64,000 nt of DNA. Source: Nematostella vectensis (Eukaryota > Cnidaria > Anthozoa > Actiniaria > Edwardsiidae). The notes under the pieces were generated by a model. The model saw only the letters and a program-made list of their open reading frames with translations, was not told the DNA's origin and searched no databases. The position numbers and the translations under genes were made by a program. Numbering within the stretch: position 1 is the first letter of the stretch; each line of letters begins with the position of its first letter. Of this stretch, positions 26,401 through 41,700 are shown in pieces. The DNA is taken from NCBI RefSeq assembly GCF_932526225.1, contig NC_064037.1, positions 19,037,471 through 19,101,470 on the forward strand. Direction: 5' to 3'.

Positions 26401-26921
26401 ACTTGTGATAAGGAAGAAGGACCTTTACAAAAGTGATAGGGGTTGGTGCCCACACGTGTTTGTGCATGCCCTGGGCGTGACAGGGCGGACCAAAAAATTC
26501 TAGATAAGGCTTGTTCTCTTGAGAGGCTCTTAGAAGTACCATATGCGGTCCAACCCAGAAGTTTTGAGACTTCCCTTCAACAAAGAACACCATGTGGACT
26601 ATTCAATACACCGAAAAAAAAACGAATACGACTTTGACAAGAGCCCAGAACTCTTCTAATCTGGCCATCGGCACCTGCACCAGGACTAGTCAGTACACCA
26701 GAGAATCAAAACCGAATAAGATATTCAATGACTTCTCACAAACTTCTAAACCCAAAGTAAGTCGTGTATGTATAATAAGCACATTTTTGGAACAGCCTTC
26801 AAAGTCCCTCTGGAGACTCTTATATTATATTAATATATAAAGTATTTCTGTATATATTGAAATATATAATGTATCTCTTATTATTTATTTGCGAGACCAG
26901 ACAATGGTATATGATAAATTA
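20427..26921 (+). repeat. Cleanest seven-monomer higher-order repeat H4
   Basis: Monomers 23-29 in the order p q r s t u v, 6495 bp, with no extra or missing monomer. The first three monomers (20427-23206) have the same 2780-bp length as monomers 13-15 (11149-13928). This copy is the best reference for the heptamer. Confidence 0.75.
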
Positions 26922-29707
26922 ACAGCGGCAAAACTAGCAGTATGCATTTTTAAATTTCTCGGAGTCCATTGGACTCCAGTGGTGCACTAGGCTCTAACTT
27001 TAGGAAGCAGGGATTGCGATGGACATCAATTATAATTATAAGGTGTATATCGTGAAAAAAAATAACCTGCATGGGCCCCTTTACCCGTTCGAGATCAAAG
27101 AACTAGTTCTAGCCAAATACAAGGCAGAGATTTAAGCAAGCCAAGCTGTCATTACGCCAGCCACTTCTATCACAGATAGTTGCTGATATTTTACAGGTGT
27201 AAAGCTAGTGTTAATACACTTTACACCTGTTGACACAGGTTTCAATATAAAGTGAAAACAAAAGACGCTTTCTCTCTCATGTTAGAGTACATTACTCCAT
27301 GACACCACATAATGTTATGAGTAGCAGACTTGTGATAAGGAAGAAGGACCATTACAAAAGTGATGGGGTTGGTGCCCACACGTGTTTGTGCATGCCCTGG
27401 GCGTGACAGGGCGGACCAAAAAATTCTAGAGAAGGCTTGTTCTCTCGAGAGGCTCTTAGAAGTACCATATGCGGTCCAACCCAGAAGTTTTGAGACTTCC
27501 CTTCAACAAAGAACACCATGTGGACTATTCAATACACCGAAAAATAAAAAACGAATACGACTTTGACAAGAGCCCAGAATTCTTCTAATCTGGCCATTGG
27601 CACCTGCACCAGGACTAGTCAGTACACCAGAGAATCAAAACCGAATAAGATATTCAATGACTTCTCACAAACTTCTAAACCCAAAGTAAGTCGTACATGT
27701 ATAATAAGCACATTTTTGGAACAGCCTTCAAAGTCCCTCTGGAGACTCTTATATTATATTAATATATAAAGTATTTCTGTATATATTGAAATATATAATG
27801 TATCTCTTATTATTTATTTGCGAGACCAGACAATGGTATATGATAAATTAACAGCGGCAAAACTAGCAGTATGCATTTTTAAATTTATCGGAGTCCATTG
27901 GACTCCAGTGGTGCACTAGGCTCTAACTTTAGGAAGCAGGGATTGCGATGGACATCAATTATAATTATAAGGTGTATATCGTGAAAAAAAATAACCTGCA
28001 TGGGCCCCTTTAACCGTTCGAGATCAAAGAACTAGTTCTAGCCAAATACAAGGCAGAGATTCAAGCAAGCCAAGCTGTCATTACGCCAGCCACTTCTATC
28101 ACAGATAGTTGCTGATAATTTACAGGTGTAAAGCTAGTGTTAATACACTTTACACCTGTTGACACAGGTTTCAATATAAAATGAAAACAAAAGACGCTTT
28201 CTCTCATGTTAGAGTACATTACTCCATGACACCACATAATGTTATGAGTAGCAGACTTGTGATAAGGAAGAAGGACCTTTACAAAAGTGATAGGGGTTGG
28301 TGCCCACACGTGTTTGTGCATGCCCTGGGCGTGACAGGGCGGACCAAAAAATTCTAGATAAGGCTTGTTCTCTTGAGAGGCTCTTGGAAGTACCATATGC
28401 GGTCCAACCCAGAAGTTTTGAGACTTCCCTTCAACAAAGAACACTATGTGGACTATTCAATACACCGAAAATTAAAAAACGAATACGACTTTGACAAGAG
28501 CCCAGAATTCTTCTAATCTGGCCATTGGCACCTGCACCAGGACTAGTCAGTACACCAGAGAATCAAAACCGAATAAGATATTCAATGACTTCTCACAAAC
28601 TTCTAAACCCAAAGTAGGTCGTACATGTATAATAAGCACATTTTTGGAACAGCCTTCAAAGTCCCTCTGGAGACTCTTATATTATATTAATATATAAAGT
28701 ATTTCTGTATATATTGAAATATATAATGTATCTCTTATTATTTATTTGCGAGACCAGACAATGGTATATGATAAATTAACAGCGGCAAAACTAGCAGTAT
28801 GCATTTTTAAATTTCTCGGAGTCCATTGGACTCCAGTGGTGCACTAGGCTCTAACTTTAGGAAGCAGGGATTGCGATGGACATCAATTATAATTATAAGG
28901 TGTATATCGTGAAAAAAAATAACCTGCATGGGCCCCTTTACCCGTTCGAGATCAAAGAACTAGTTCTAGCCAAATACAAGGCAGAGATTCAAGCAAGCCA
29001 AGCTGTCATTACGCCAGCCACTTCTATCACAGATAGTTGCTGATAATTTACAGGTGTAAAGCTAGTGTTAATACACTTTACACCTGTTGACACAGGTTTC
29101 AATATAAAGTGAAAACAAAAGACGCTTTCTCTCTCATGTTAGAGTACATTACTCCATGACACCACATAATGTTATGAGTAGCAGACTTGTGATAAGGAAG
29201 AAGGACCATTACAAAAGTGATGGGGTTGGTGCCCACACGTGTTTGTGCATGCCCTGGGCGTGACAGGGCGGACCAAAAAATTCTAGATAAGGCTTGTTCT
29301 CTCGAGAGGCTCTTAGAAGTACCATATGCGGTCCAACCCAGAAGTTTTGAGACTTCCCTTCAACAAAGAACACTATGTGGACTATTCAATACACCGAAAA
29401 TTAAAAAACGAATACGACTTTGACAAGAGCCCAGAATTCTTCTAATCTGGCCATTGGCACCTGCACCAGGACTAGTCAGTACACCAGAGAATCAAAACCG
29501 AATAAGATATTCAATGACTTCTCACAAACTTCTAAACCCAAAGTAGGTCGTACATGTATAATAAGCACATTTTTGGAACAGCCTTCAAAGTCCCTCTGGA
29601 GACTCTTATATTATATTAATATATAAAGTATTTCTGTATATATTGAAATATATAATGTATCTCTTATTATTTATTTGCGAGACCAGACAATGGTATATGA
29701 TAAATTA
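26922..29707 (+). repeat. Transitional satellite monomers 30-32
   Basis: Three monomers that mix sites of the left heptamer subtypes. Monomer 30 has the q stop site gagatttaag on a p-like front. Monomer 31 has the short ctttctctcatg of r and then the ggacctttac of v. Monomer 32 combines a p-like front with a v-like back. They separate the heptamer domain from the pentamer domain. Confidence 0.65.
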
Positions 29708-32700
29708 ACAGCGGCAAAACTAGCAGTATGCATTTTTAAATTTCTCGGAGTCCAGTGGACTCCAGTGGTGCACTAGGCTCTAACTTTAGGAAGCAGGGAT
29801 TGCGATGGACATCAATTATAATTATAAGGTATATATCGTGAAAAAAAATAACCTGCATGGGCCCCTTTACCCGTTCGAGATCAAAGAACTAGTTCTAGCC
29901 AAATACAAGGCAGAGATTCAAGCAAGCCAAGCTGTCATTACGCCAGCCACTTCTATCACAGATAGTTGTTAATATTTTACAGGTGTAAAGCTAGTGTTAA
30001 TACACTTTACACCTGTTGACACAGGTTTCAATATATAGTGAAACAAAAGACGCTTTCTCTCTCATGTTAGAGTACATTACTCCATGACACCACATAATGT
30101 TATGAGTAGCAGACTTGTGATAAGGAAGAAGGACCATTACAAAAGTGATGGGGGGTGAGGCCCACACGTGTTTGTGCATGCCCTGGGCGTGACAGGACGG
30201 ACCAAAAAAATCTAGATAAGGCTTGTTCTCTCGAGAGGCTCTTAGAAGTACCATATGCGGTCCAACACAGAAGTTTTGAGACTTCCCTTCAACAAAGAAC
30301 ACTATGTGGACTATTCAATACACCGAAAAATAAAAAACGAATACGACTTTGACAAGAGCCCAGAACTCTTCTAATCTGGCCATTGGCACCTGCACCAGGA
30401 CTAGTCAGTACACCAGATAAATCAAAACCGAATAAGATATTCAATGACTTCTCACAAACTTCTAAACACAAAGTAGGTCGTACATGTATAATTAGCACAT
30501 TTTTGGAACAGCCTTCAAAGTCCCTCTGGAGACTCTTATATTATATTAATATATAAAGTATTTCTGTATATATTGAAATGTATAAAGTATCTCTTTATAT
30601 TTATTTGCAAGACCAGACAATGGTATATGTTAAATTAACAGCGGCAAAACTAGCAGTATGCATTTTTAAATTTCTCGGAGTCCATTGGACTCCAGTGGTG
30701 CACTAGGCTCTAACTTTAGGAAGCAGGGATTGCGATGGACATCAATTATAATTATAAGGTGTATATCGTGAAAAAAATTAACCTGCATGGGCCCCTTTAC
30801 CCGTTCGAGATCAAAGAACTAGTTCTAGCCAAATACAAGGCAGAGATTCAAGCAAGCCAAGATTTCATTACTCCAGCCACTTCTATCACAGATAGTTGCT
30901 GATATTTTACAGGTGTAAAGCTAGTGTTAATACACTTTACACCTGTTGAAACAGGTTTCAATATAAAGTGAAAACAAAAGACGCTTTCTCTCTCATGTTA
31001 GAGTACATTACTCCATGACACCACATAATGTTATGAGTAGCAGACTTGTGATAACGAAGAAGGACCATTACAAAAGTGATAGGGGTTGGTGCCCACACGT
31101 GTTTGTGCATGCCCTGGGCGTGAAAGGACGGACCAAAAAAATCTAGATAAGGCTTGTTCTCTCGAGAGGCTCTTAGAAGTACCAAATGCGGTCCAGCCCA
31201 GAAGGTTTGAGACTTCCCTTTAACAAAGAACACTATGTGGACTATTCAATACACCGAAAAATAAAAAACGAATACGACTTTGACAAGAGCCCAGAATTCT
31301 TCTAATCTGGCCATTGGCACCTGCACCAGGACTAGTCAGTTCACCAGAGAATCAAAACCGAATACGATATTCAATGACTTCTCACAAACTTCTAAACCCA
31401 AAGTAGGTCGTACATGTATAATAAGCACATTTTTGGAAAAGCCTTCAAAGTCCCTCTGGCGACTCTTATATTATATTTATATATAAAGTATTTCTGTATA
31501 TATTGAAATGTATAAAGTATCTCTTATTATTTATTTGCGAGACCAGACAATGGTATACGTTAAATTAACAGCGGCAAAACTAGCAGTATGCATTTTTAAA
31601 TTTCTCGGAGTCCATTGAACTCCAGTGGTGCACTAGGCTCTAACTTTAGGAAGCAGGGATTGCGATGGACATCAATTATAATTATAAGGTGTATATCGTG
31701 AAAAAAAATAACCTGCATGGGCCCCTCTACCCGTTCGAGATCAAAGAACTAGTTCTAGCCAAATACAAGGCAGAGATTCAAGCAAGCCAAGCTGTCATTA
31801 CGCCAGCCACTTCTATCACAGATAGTTGCTGATATTTTACAGGTGTAAAGCTAGTGTTAATACACTTTACACCTGTTGACACAGGTTTCAATATAAAGTG
31901 AAAACAAAAGACGCTTTCTCTCTCATGTTAGAGTACATTACTCCATGACACCACATAATGTTATGAGTAGCAGACTTGTGATAAGGAAGAAGGACCTTTA
32001 CAAAAGTGATAGGGGTTGGTGCCCACACGTGTTTGTGCATGCCCTGGGCGTGACAGGGCGGACCAAAAAATTCTAGATAAGGCTTGTTCTCTCGAGAGGC
32101 TCTTAGAAGTACCATATGCGGTCCAACCCAGAAGTTTTGAGACTTCCCTTTAACAAAGAACACTATGTGGACTATTCAATACACCGAAAAATAAAAAACC
32201 AATACGACTTTGACAAGAGCCCAGAATTCTCCTAATCTGGCCATTGGCACCTGCACCAGGACTAGTCAGTTCACCAGAGAATCAAAACCGAATACGATAT
32301 TCAATGACTTCTCACAAACTTGTAAACCCAAAGTAGGTCGTACATGTATAATAAGCACATTTTTGGAAAAGCCTTCAAAGTCCCTCTGGCGACTCTTATA
32401 TTATATTTATATATAAAGTATTTCTGTATATATTGAAATGTATAAAGTATCTCTTATTATTTATTTGCGAGACCAGACAATGGTATACTTTAAATTAACA
32501 GCGGCAAAACTAGCAGTATGCATTTTTAAATTTCTCGGAGTCCATTGAACTCCAGTGGTGCACTAGGCTCTAACTTTAGGAAGCAGGGATTGCGATGGAC
32601 ATCAATTATAATTATAAGGTGTATATCGTGAAAAACAATAACCTGCATGGGCCCCTCTACCCGTTCGAGATCAAAGAACTAGTTCTAGCCAAATACAAGG

Positions 32701-35700
32701 CAGAGATTCAAGCAAGCCAAGCTGTCATTACGCCAGCCACTTCTATCACAGATAGTTGCTGATATTTTACAGGTGTAAAGCTAGTGTTAATACACTTTAC
32801 ACCTGTTGACACAGGTTTCAATATAAAGTGAAAACAAAAGACGCTTTCTCTCTCATGTTAGAGTACATTACTCCATGACACCACATAATGTTATGAGTAG
32901 CAGACTTGTGATAAGGAAGAAAGACCTTTACAAAAGTGATAGGGGTTGGTGCCCACACGTGTTTGTGCATGCCCTGGGCGTGACAGGGCGGACCAAAAAA
33001 TTCTAGATAAGGCTTGTTCTCTTGAGAGGCTCTTAGAAGTACCATATGCGGTCCAACCCAGAAGTTTTGAGACTTCCCTTCAACAAAGAACACTATGTGG
33101 ACTATTCAATACACCGAAAATTAAAAAACGAATACGACTTTGACAAGAGCCCAGAATTCTTCTAATCTGGCCATTGGCACCTGCATCAGGACTAGTCAGT
33201 ACACCAGAGAATCAAAACCGAATAAGATATTTAATGACTTCTCACAAACTTCTAAACCCAAAGTAGGTCGTACATGTATAATAAGCACATTTTTGGAACA
33301 GCCTTCAAAGTCCTTCTGGAGACTCTTATATTATATTAATATATAAAGTATTTCTGTATATATTGAAATATATAATGTATCTCTTATTATTTATTTGCGA
33401 GACCAGACAATGGTATATGATAAATTAACAGCGGCAAAACTAGCAGTATGCATTTTTAAATTTCTCGGAGTCCATTGGACTCCAGTGGTGCACTAGGCTC
33501 TAACTTTAGGAAGCAGGGATTGCGATGGACATCAATTATAATTATAAGGTGTATATCGTGAAAAAAAATAACCTGCATGGGCCCCTTTACCCGTTCGAGA
33601 TCAAAGAACTAGTTCTAGCCAAATACAAGGCAGAGATTCAAGCAAGCCAAGCTGTCATTACGCCAGCCACTTCTATCACAGATAGTTGCTGATAATTTAC
33701 AGGTGTAAAGCTAGTGTTAATACACTTTACACCTGTTGACACAGGTTTCAATATGAAATGAAAACAAAAGACGCTTTCTCTCTCATGTTAGAGTACATTA
33801 CTCCATGACACCACATAATGTTATGAGAAGCAGACTTGTGATAAGGAAGAAGGACCATTACAAAAGTGATGGGGTTGGTGCCCACACGTGTTTGTTCATG
33901 CCCTGGGCGTGACAGGACGGACCAAAAAAATCTAGATAAGGCTTGTTCTCTCGAGAGGCTCTTAGAAGTACCATATGCGGTCCAACCCAGAAGTATTGAG
34001 ACTTCCCTTCAACAAAGAACACCATGTGGACTATTCAATACACCGAAAAAAAAAACGAATACGACTTTGACAAGAGCCCAGAACTCTTCTAATCTGGCCA
34101 TTGGCACCTGCACCAGGACTTGTCAGTTCACCAGAGAATCAAAACCGAATAAGATATTCAATGACTTCTCACAAACTTCTAAACCCAAAGTAGGTCGTAC
34201 ATGTATAATAAGCACAGTTTTGGAACAGCCTTCAAAGTCCCTCTGGAGACTTTTATATTATATTAATATATAAAGTATTTCTGTATATATTGAAATATAT
34301 AATGTATCTCTTATTATTTATTTGCGAGACCAGACAATGGTATATGATAAATTAACAGCGGCAAAACTAGCAGTATGCATTTTTAAATTTCTCGGAGTCC
34401 AGTGGACTCCAGTGGTGCACTAGGCTCTAACTTTAGGAAGCAGGGATTGCGATGGACATCAATTATAATTATAAGGTATATATCGTGAAAAAAAATAACC
34501 TGCATGGGCCCCTTTACCCGTTCGAGATCAAAGAACTAGTTCTAGCCAAATACAAGGCAGAGATTCAAGCAAGCCAAGCTGTCATTACGCCAGCCACTTC
34601 TATCACAGATAGTTGTTAATATTTTACAGGTGTAAAGCTAGTGTTAATACACTTTACACCTGTTGACACAGGTTTCAATATAAAGTGAAACAAAAGACGC
34701 TTTCTCTCTCATGTTAGAGTACATTACTCCATGACACCACATAATGTTATGAGTAGCAGACTTGTGATAAGGAAGAAGGACCATTACAAAAGTGATGGGG
34801 GGTGAGGCCCACACGTGTTTGTGCATGCCCTGGGCGTGACAGGACGGACCAAAAAAATCTAGATAAGGCTTGTTCTCTCGAGAGGCTCTTAGAAGTACCA
34901 TATGCGGTCCAACACAGAAGTTTTGAGACTTCCCTTCAACAAAGAACACTATGTGGACTATTCAATACACCGAAAAATAAAAAACGAATACGACTTTGAC
35001 AAGAGCCCAGAACTCTTCTAATCTGGCCATTGGCACCTGCACCAGGACTAGTCAGTACACCAGATAAATCAAAACCGAATAAGATATTCAATGACTTCTC
35101 ACAAACTTCTAAACACAAAGTAGGTCGTACATGTATAATTAGCACATTTTTGGAACAGCCTTCAAAGTCCCTCTGGAGACTCTTATATTATATTAATATA
35201 TAAAGTATTTCTGTATATATTGAAATGTATAAAGTATCTCTTATTATTTATTTGCAAGACCAGACAATGGTATATGTTAAATTAACAGCGGCAAAACTAG
35301 CAGTATGCATTTTTAAATTTCTCGGAGTCCATTGGACTCCAGTGGTGCACTAGGCTCTAACTTTAGGAAGCAGGGATTGCGATGGACATCAATTATAATT
35401 ATAAGGTGTATATCGTGAAAAAAATTAACCTGCATGGGCCCCTTTACCCGTTCGAGATCAAAGAACTAGTTCTAGCCAAATACAAGGCAGAGATTCAAGC
35501 AAGCCAAGATTTCATTACTCCAGCCACTTCTATCACAGATAGTTGCTGATATTTTACAGGTGTAAAGCTAGTGTTAATACACTTTACACCTGTTGACACA
35601 GGTTTCAATATAAAGTGAAAACAAAAGACGCTTTCTCTCTCATGTTAGAGTACATTACTCCATGACACCACATAATGTTATGAGTAGCAGACTTGTGATA

Positions 35701-38700
35701 ACGAAGAAGGACCATTACAAAAGTGATAGGGGTTGGTGCCCACACGTGTTTGTGCATGCCCTGGGCGTGAAAGGACGGACCAAAAAAATCTAGATAAGGC
35801 TTGTTCTCTCGAGAGGCTCTTAGAAGTACCAAATGCGGTCCAACCCAGAAGGTTTGAGACTTCCCTTTAACAAAGAACACTATGTGGACTATTCAATACA
35901 CTGAAAAATAAAAAACGAATACGACTTTGACAAGAGCCCAGAATTCTTCTAATCTGGCCATTGGCACCTGCACCAGGACTAGTCAGTTCACAAGAGAATC
36001 AAAACCGAATACGATATTCAATGACTTCTCACAAACTTCTAAACCCAAAGTAGGTCGTACATGTATAATAAGCACATTTTTGGAAAAGCCTTCAAAGTCC
36101 CTCTGGCGACTCTTATATTATATTTATATATAAAGTATTTCTGTATATATTGAAATGTATAAAGTATCTCTTATTATTTATTTGCGAGACCAGACAATGG
36201 TATACGTTAAATTAACAGCGGCAAAACTAGCAGTATGCATTTTTAAATTTCTCGGAGTCCATTGAACTCCAGTGGTGCACTAGGCTCTAACTTTAGGAAG
36301 CAGGGATTGCGATGGACATCAATTATAATTATAAGGTGTATATCGTGAAAAAAAATAACCTGCATGGGCCCCTCTACCCGTTCGAGATCAAAGAACTAGT
36401 TCTAGCCAAATACAAGGCAGAGATTCAAGCAAGCCAAGCTGTCATTACGCCAGCCACTTCTATCACAGATAGTTGCTGATATTTTACAGGTGTAAAGCTA
36501 GTGTTAATACACTTTACACCTGTTGACACAGGTTTCAATATAAAGTGAAAACAAAAGACGCTTTCTCTCTCATGTTAGAGTACATTACTCCATGACACCA
36601 CATAATGTTATGAGTAGCAGACTTGTGATAAGGAAGAAGGACCTTTACAAAAGTGATAGGGGTTGGTGCCCACACGTGTTTGTGCATGCCCTGGGCGTGA
36701 CAGGGCGGACCAAAAAATTCTAGATAAGGCTTGTTCTCTCGAGAGGCTCTTAGAAGTACCATATGCGGTCCAACCCAGAAGTTTTGAGACTTCCCTTTAA
36801 CAAAGAACACTATGTGGACTATTCAATACACCGAAAAATAAAAAACGAATACGACTTTGACAAGAGCCCAGAATTCTCCTAATCTGGCCATTGGCACCTG
36901 CACCAGGACTAGTCAGTTCACCAGAGAATCAAAACCGAATACGATATTCAATGACTTCTCACAAACTTGTAAACCCAAAGTAGGTCGTACATGTATAATA
37001 AGCACATTTTTGGAAAAGCCTTCAAAGTCCCTCTGGCGACTCTTATATTATATTTATATATAAAGTATTTCTGTATATATTGAAATGTATAAAGTATCTC
37101 TTATTATTTATTTGCGAGACCAGACAATGGTATACGTTAAATTAACAGCGGCAAAACTAGCAGTATGCATTTTTAAATTTCTCGGAGTCCATTGAACTCC
37201 AGTGGTGCACTAGGCTCTAACTTTAGGAAGCAGGGATTGCGATGGACATCAATTATAATTATAAGGTGTATATCGTGAAAAACAATAACCTGCATGGGCC
37301 CCTCTACCCGTTCGAGATCAAAGAACTAGTTCTAGCCAAATACAAGGCAGAGATTCAAGCAAGCCAAGCTGTCATTACGCCAGCCACTTCTATCACAGAT
37401 AGTTGCTGATATTTTACAGGTGTAAAGCTAGTGTTAATACACTTTACACCTGTTGACACAGGTTTCAATATAAAGTGAAAACAAAAGACGCTTTCTCTCT
37501 CATGTTAGAGTACATTACTCCATGACACCACATAATGTTATGAGTAGCAGACTTGTGATAAGGAAGAAAGACCTTTACAAAAGTGATAGGGGTTGGTGCC
37601 CACACGTGTTTGTGCATGCCCTGGGCGTGACAGGGCGGACCAAAAAATTCTAGATAAGGCTTGTTCTCTTGAGAGGCTCTTAGAAGTACCATATGCGGTC
37701 CAACCCAGAAGTTTTGAGACTTCCCTTCAACAAAGAACACTATGTGGACTATTCAATACACCGAAAATTAAAAAACGAATACGACTTTGACAAGAGCCCA
37801 GAATTCTTCTAATCTGGCCATTGGCACCTGCATCAGGACTAGTCAGTACACCAGAGAATCAAAACCGAATAAGATATTTAATGACTTCTCACAAACTTCT
37901 AAACCCAAAGTAGGTCGTACATGTATAATAAGCACATTTTTGGAACAGCCTTCAAAGTCCTTCTGGAGACTCTTATATTATATTAATATATAAAGTATTT
38001 CTGTATATATTGAAATATATAATGTATCTCTTATTATTTATTTGCGAGACCAGACAATGGTATATGATAAATTAACAGCGGCAAAACTAGCAGTATGCAT
38101 TTTTAAATTTCTCGGAGTCCATTGGACTCCAGTGGTGCACTAGGCTCTAACTTTAGGAAGCAGGGATTGCGATGGACATCAATTATAATTATAAGGTGTA
38201 TATCGTGAAAAAAAATAACCTGCATGGGCCCCTTTACCCGTTCGAGATCAAAGAACTAGTTCTAGCCAAATACAAGGCAGAGATTCAAGCAAGCCAAGCT
38301 GTCATTACGCCAGCCACTTCTATCACAGATAGTTGCTGATAATTTACAGGTGTAAAGCTAGTGTTAATACACTTTACACCTGTTGACACAGGTTTCAATA
38401 TGAAATGAAAACAAAAGACGCTTTCTCTCTCATGTTAGAGTACATTACTCCATGACACCACATAATGTTATGAGAAGCAGACTTGTGATAAGGAAGAAGG
38501 ACCATTACAAAAGTGATGGGGTTGGTGCCCACACGTGTTTGTTCATGCCCTGGGCGTGACAGGACGGACCAAAAAAATCTAGATAAGGCTTGTTCTCTCG
38601 AGAGGCTCTTAGAAGTACCATATGCGGTCCAACCCAGAAGTATTGAGACTTCCCTTCAACAAAGAACACCATGTGGACTATTCAATACACCGAAAAAAAA

Positions 38701-41700
38701 AACGAATACGACTTTGACAAGAGCCCAGAACTCTTCTAATCTGGCCATTGGCACCTGCACCAGGACTTGTCAGTTCACCAGAGAATCAAAACCGAATAAG
38801 ATATTCAATGACTTCTCACAAACTTCTAAACCCAAAGTAGGTCGTACATGTATAATAAGCACAGTTTTGGAACAGCCTTCAAAGTCCCTCTGGAGACTCT
38901 TATATTATATTAATATATAAAGTATTTCTGTATATATTGAAATATATAATGTATCTCTTATTATTTATTTGCGAGACCAGACAATGGTATATGATAAATT
39001 AACAGCGGCAAAACTAGCAGTATGCATTTTTAAATTTCTCGGAGTCCAGTGGACTCCAGTGGTGCACTAGGCTCTAACTTTAGGAAGCAGGGATTGCGAT
39101 GGACATCAATTATAATTATAAGGTATATATCGTGAAAAAAAATAACCTGCATGGGCCCCTTTACCCGTTCGAGATCAAAGAACTAGTTCTAGCCAAATAC
39201 AAGGCAGAGATTCAAGCAAGCCAAGCTGTCATTACGCCAGCCACTTCTATCACAGATAGTTGTTAATATTTTACAGGTGTAAAGCTAGTGTTAATACACT
39301 TTACACCTGTTGACACAGGTTTCAATATAAAGTGAAACAAAAGACGCTTTCTCTCTCATGTTAGAGTACATTACTCCATGACACCACATAATGTTATGAG
39401 TAGCAGACTTGTGATAAGGAAGAAGGACCATTACAAAAGTGATGGGGGGTGAGGCCCACACGTGTTTGTGCATGCCCTGGGCGTGACAGGACGGACCAAA
39501 AAAATCTAGATAAGGCTTGTTCTCTCGAGAGGCTCTTAGAAGTACCATATGCGGTCCAACACAGAAGTTTTGAGACTTCCCTTCAACAAAGAACACTATG
39601 TGGACTATTCAATACACCGAAAAATAAAAAACGAATACGACTTTGACAAGAGCCCAGAACTCTTCTAATCTGGCCATTGGCACCTGCACCAGGACTAGTC
39701 AGTACACCAGATAAATCAAAACCGAATAAGATATTCAATGACTTCTCACAAACTTCTAAACACAAAGTAGGTCGTACATGTATAATTAGCACATTTTTGG
39801 AACAGCCTTCAAAGTCCCTCTGGAGACTCTTATATTATATTAATATATAAAGTATTTCTGTATATATTGAAATGTATAAAGTATCTCTTATTATTTATTT
39901 GCAAGACCAGACAATGGTATATGTTAAATTAACAGCGGCAAAACTAGCAGTATGCATTTTTAAATTTCTCGGAGTCCATTGGACTCCAGTGGTGCACTAG
40001 GCTCTAACTTTAGGAAGCAGGGATTGCGATGGACATCAATTATAATTATAAGGTGTATATCGTGAAAAAAATTAACCTGCATGGGCCCCTTTACCCGTTC
40101 GAGATCAAAGAACTAGTTCTAGCCAAATACAAGGCAGAGATTCAAGCAAGCCAAGATTTCATTACTCCAGCCACTTCTATCACAGATAGTTGCTGATATT
40201 TTACAGGTGTAAAGCTAGTGTTAATACACTTTACACCTGTTGACACAGGTTTCAATATAAAGTGAAAACAAAAGACGCTTTCTCTCTCATGTTAGAGTAC
40301 ATTACTCCATGACACCACATAATGTTATGAGTAGCAGACTTGTGATAACGAAGAAGGACCATTACAAAAGTGATAGGGGTTGGTGCCCACACGTGTTTGT
40401 GCATGCCCTGGGCGTGAAAGGACGGACCAAAAAAATCTAGATAAGGCTTGTTCTCTCGAGAGGCTCTTAGAAGTACCAAATGCGGTCCAACCCAGAAGGT
40501 TTGAGACTTCCCTTTAACAAAGAACACTATGTGGACTATTCAATACACTGAAAAATAAAAAACGAATACGACTTTGACAAGAGCCCAGAATTCTTCTAAT
40601 CTGGCCATTGGCACCTGCACCAGGACTAGTCAGTTCACAAGAGAATCAAAACCGAATACGATATTCAATGACTTCTCACAAACTTCTAAACCCAAAGTAG
40701 GTCGTACATGTATAATAAGCACATTTTTGGAAAAGCCTTCAAAGTCCCTCTGGCGACTCTTATATTATATTTATATATAAAGTATTTCTGTATATATTGA
40801 AATGTATAAAGTATCTCTTATTATTTATTTGCGAGACCAGACAATGGTATACGTTAAATTAACAGCGGCAAAACTAGCAGTATGCATTTTTAAATTTCTC
40901 GGAGTCCATTGAACTCCAGTGGTGCACTAGGCTCTAACTTTAGGAAGCAGGGATTGCGATGGACATCAATTATAATTATAAGGTGTATATCGTGAAAAAA
41001 AATAACCTGCATGGGCCCCTCTACCCGTTCGAGATCAAAGAACTAGTTCTAGCCAAATACAAGGCAGAGATTCAAGCAAGCCAAGCTGTCATTACGCCAG
41101 CCACTTCTATCACAGATAGTTGCTGATATTTTACAGGTGTAAAGCTAGTGTTAATACACTTTACACCTGTTGACACAGGTTTCAATATAAAGTGAAAACA
41201 AAAGACGCTTTCTCTCTCATGTTAGAGTACATTACTCCATGACACCACATAATGTTATGAGTAGCAGACTTGTGATAAGGAAGAAGGACCTTTACAAAAG
41301 TGATAGGGGTTGGTGCCCACACGTGTTTGTGCATGCCCTGGGCGTGACAGGGCGGACCAAAAAATTCTAGATAAGGCTTGTTCTCTCGAGAGGCTCTTAG
41401 AAGTACCATATGCGGTCCAACCCAGAAGTTTTGAGACTTCCCTTTAACAAAGAACACTATGTGGACTATTCAATACACCGAAAAATAAAAAACGAATACG
41501 ACTTTGACAAGAGCCCAGAATTCTCCTAATCTGGCCATTGGCACCTGCACCAGGACTAGTCAGTTCACCAGAGAATCAAAACCGAATACGATATTCAATG
41601 ACTTCTCACAAACTTGTAAACCCAAAGTAGGTCGTACATGTATAATAAGCACATTTTTGGAAAAGCCTTCAAAGTCCCTCTGGCGACTCTTATATTATAT

